Below, one piece after another: positions 63,857-64,000 of a stretch of DNA of 64,000 nucleotides (positions are counted from its first letter, which is position 1; each line of letters starts with the position of its first letter). The DNA is from Cavia porcellus (taxonomy: Eukaryota > Chordata > Mammalia > Rodentia > Caviidae), in the NCBI RefSeq assembly GCF_034190915.1, contig NW_026947710.1:248001-312000 (forward strand), written 5' to 3'. Made by a program: the position numbers and the translations under genes. Under the pieces are notes generated by a model that did no database searches, was not told the DNA's origin, and was given only the letters and a program-made list of their open reading frames with translations.

Positions 63857-64000
63857 CCGTGATGTTTTTCTCACTCGTTGTAGTGAATGTAATGTAACAC
63901 ACACCCATACAATGCGCACCACCCCGTTATTTTTTTCTCACTCCTACTAGTGAATGTAATGTAACACACACCCATACAATGCGCACCACCCCGTGATGTT

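Larger units (their letters stand above)
1..64000 (+). repeat. Satellite array of 67-bp A monomers and 143-bp B dimers filling the window
   Basis: Every base belongs to one of two units arranged head to tail in one orientation. About 832 A monomers and 58 B units account exactly for 64,000 bases once 48 net bases of small deletions and a 10-base partial monomer at the right edge are included (hand count of B positions). The window begins exactly at an A boundary, with 12 whole A copies before the first B. No inverted copy, unique sequence, telomere-type repeat or transposon was seen. Arrays of this size and homogeneity are typical of eukaryotic heterochromatin; the chromosomal location is inferred. 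The array continues beyond both edges. Confidence 0.97.

Noticed and set aside
1..64000. Telomeric or subtelomeric short repeat (CCCTAA-like)
   Set aside because: No run of telomere-type hexamers or heptamers was seen. The CA tract is only about eight bases per monomer.
1..64000. CENP-B box that would mark a mammalian-type centromere satellite
   Set aside because: I looked for TTCG....A..CGGG in both orientations across A, B and their junctions and found no match. A centromeric role is neither supported nor excluded.
1..64000. RNA polymerase III gene or tRNA-derived repeat, prompted by the TTTTT run in every A monomer
   Set aside because: A T-run alone would act as a terminator. No A-box/B-box pair or tRNA-like fold was seen on either strand.
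1..64000. Coding minisatellite (repetitive structural protein)
   Set aside because: Unit lengths of 67, 70, 73 and 143 are not multiples of three, indels of one to five bases are tolerated, and stop codons occur in every frame on both strands within a few monomers.

Overview
The whole 64,000-base window is one uninterrupted tandem satellite array. I see no protein gene, RNA gene, transposon or unique-sequence flank. The array points to a eukaryotic nuclear genome, probably constitutive heterochromatin of centromeric, pericentromeric or subtelomeric type. That location is inferred from repeat architecture alone, and the sequence does not identify the species.

Two building blocks fill the window, all in one orientation. 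Monomer A is 67 bp, about 45% GC and C-rich on the given strand. It carries two palindromic hexamers, ACTAGT (positions 23-28) and TGCGCA (57-62), and a short CA tract. Unit B is 143 bp. It is a diverged dimer of a 70-bp half (B1) and a 73-bp half (B2). B1 and B2 resemble each other in a shared CTACATTGCCACT core and resemble A only at their edges. I located 58 B units, always between whole A monomers. Counting A monomers between B units gives about 832 A copies. 832 x 67 plus 58 x 143, minus 48 net bases of small indels, plus the 10-base partial monomer at the right edge, equals exactly 64,000, so nothing is left unexplained.

Layout: 1-10.07 kb holds B units 1-7, with a 1.82-kb duplication (about 2.84-6.74 kb) and a 3,234-bp-offset copy (6.40-7.76 and 9.63-10.99 kb). 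10.07-18.03 kb is a near-perfect tandem duplication of 3,977 bp whose breakpoint can be placed within one monomer. 18-30 kb is a mosaic of copies 0.5-1.5 kb long at offsets of 1.9, 2.2, 3.9, 4.3, 9.2 and 10.0 kb. 30.16-37.07 kb is a tandem duplication of 3,453 bp containing tight B-A-B blocks. 36.3-47.2 kb has interleaved copies at offsets of 6,480 and 4,730 bp. 47.2-50.9 kb has a short 1,558-bp-offset copy. 50.95-56.49 kb is a tandem duplication of 2,763 bp. 56.9-59.4 kb is an 880-bp triplication. 59.4-64 kb returns to the variants seen at the left end and includes a five-monomer duplication.

The most informative signals are evolutionary. B units travel with specific neighbouring A variants as multi-monomer amplification units. 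Ordered cassettes of A variants occur near both ends of the window but were not seen in the middle, suggesting the centre is a younger expansion. Many recurrent A variants are CpG transitions, compatible with cytosine methylation. Short open frames on either strand are by-products of the repeat and are not annotated as genes.
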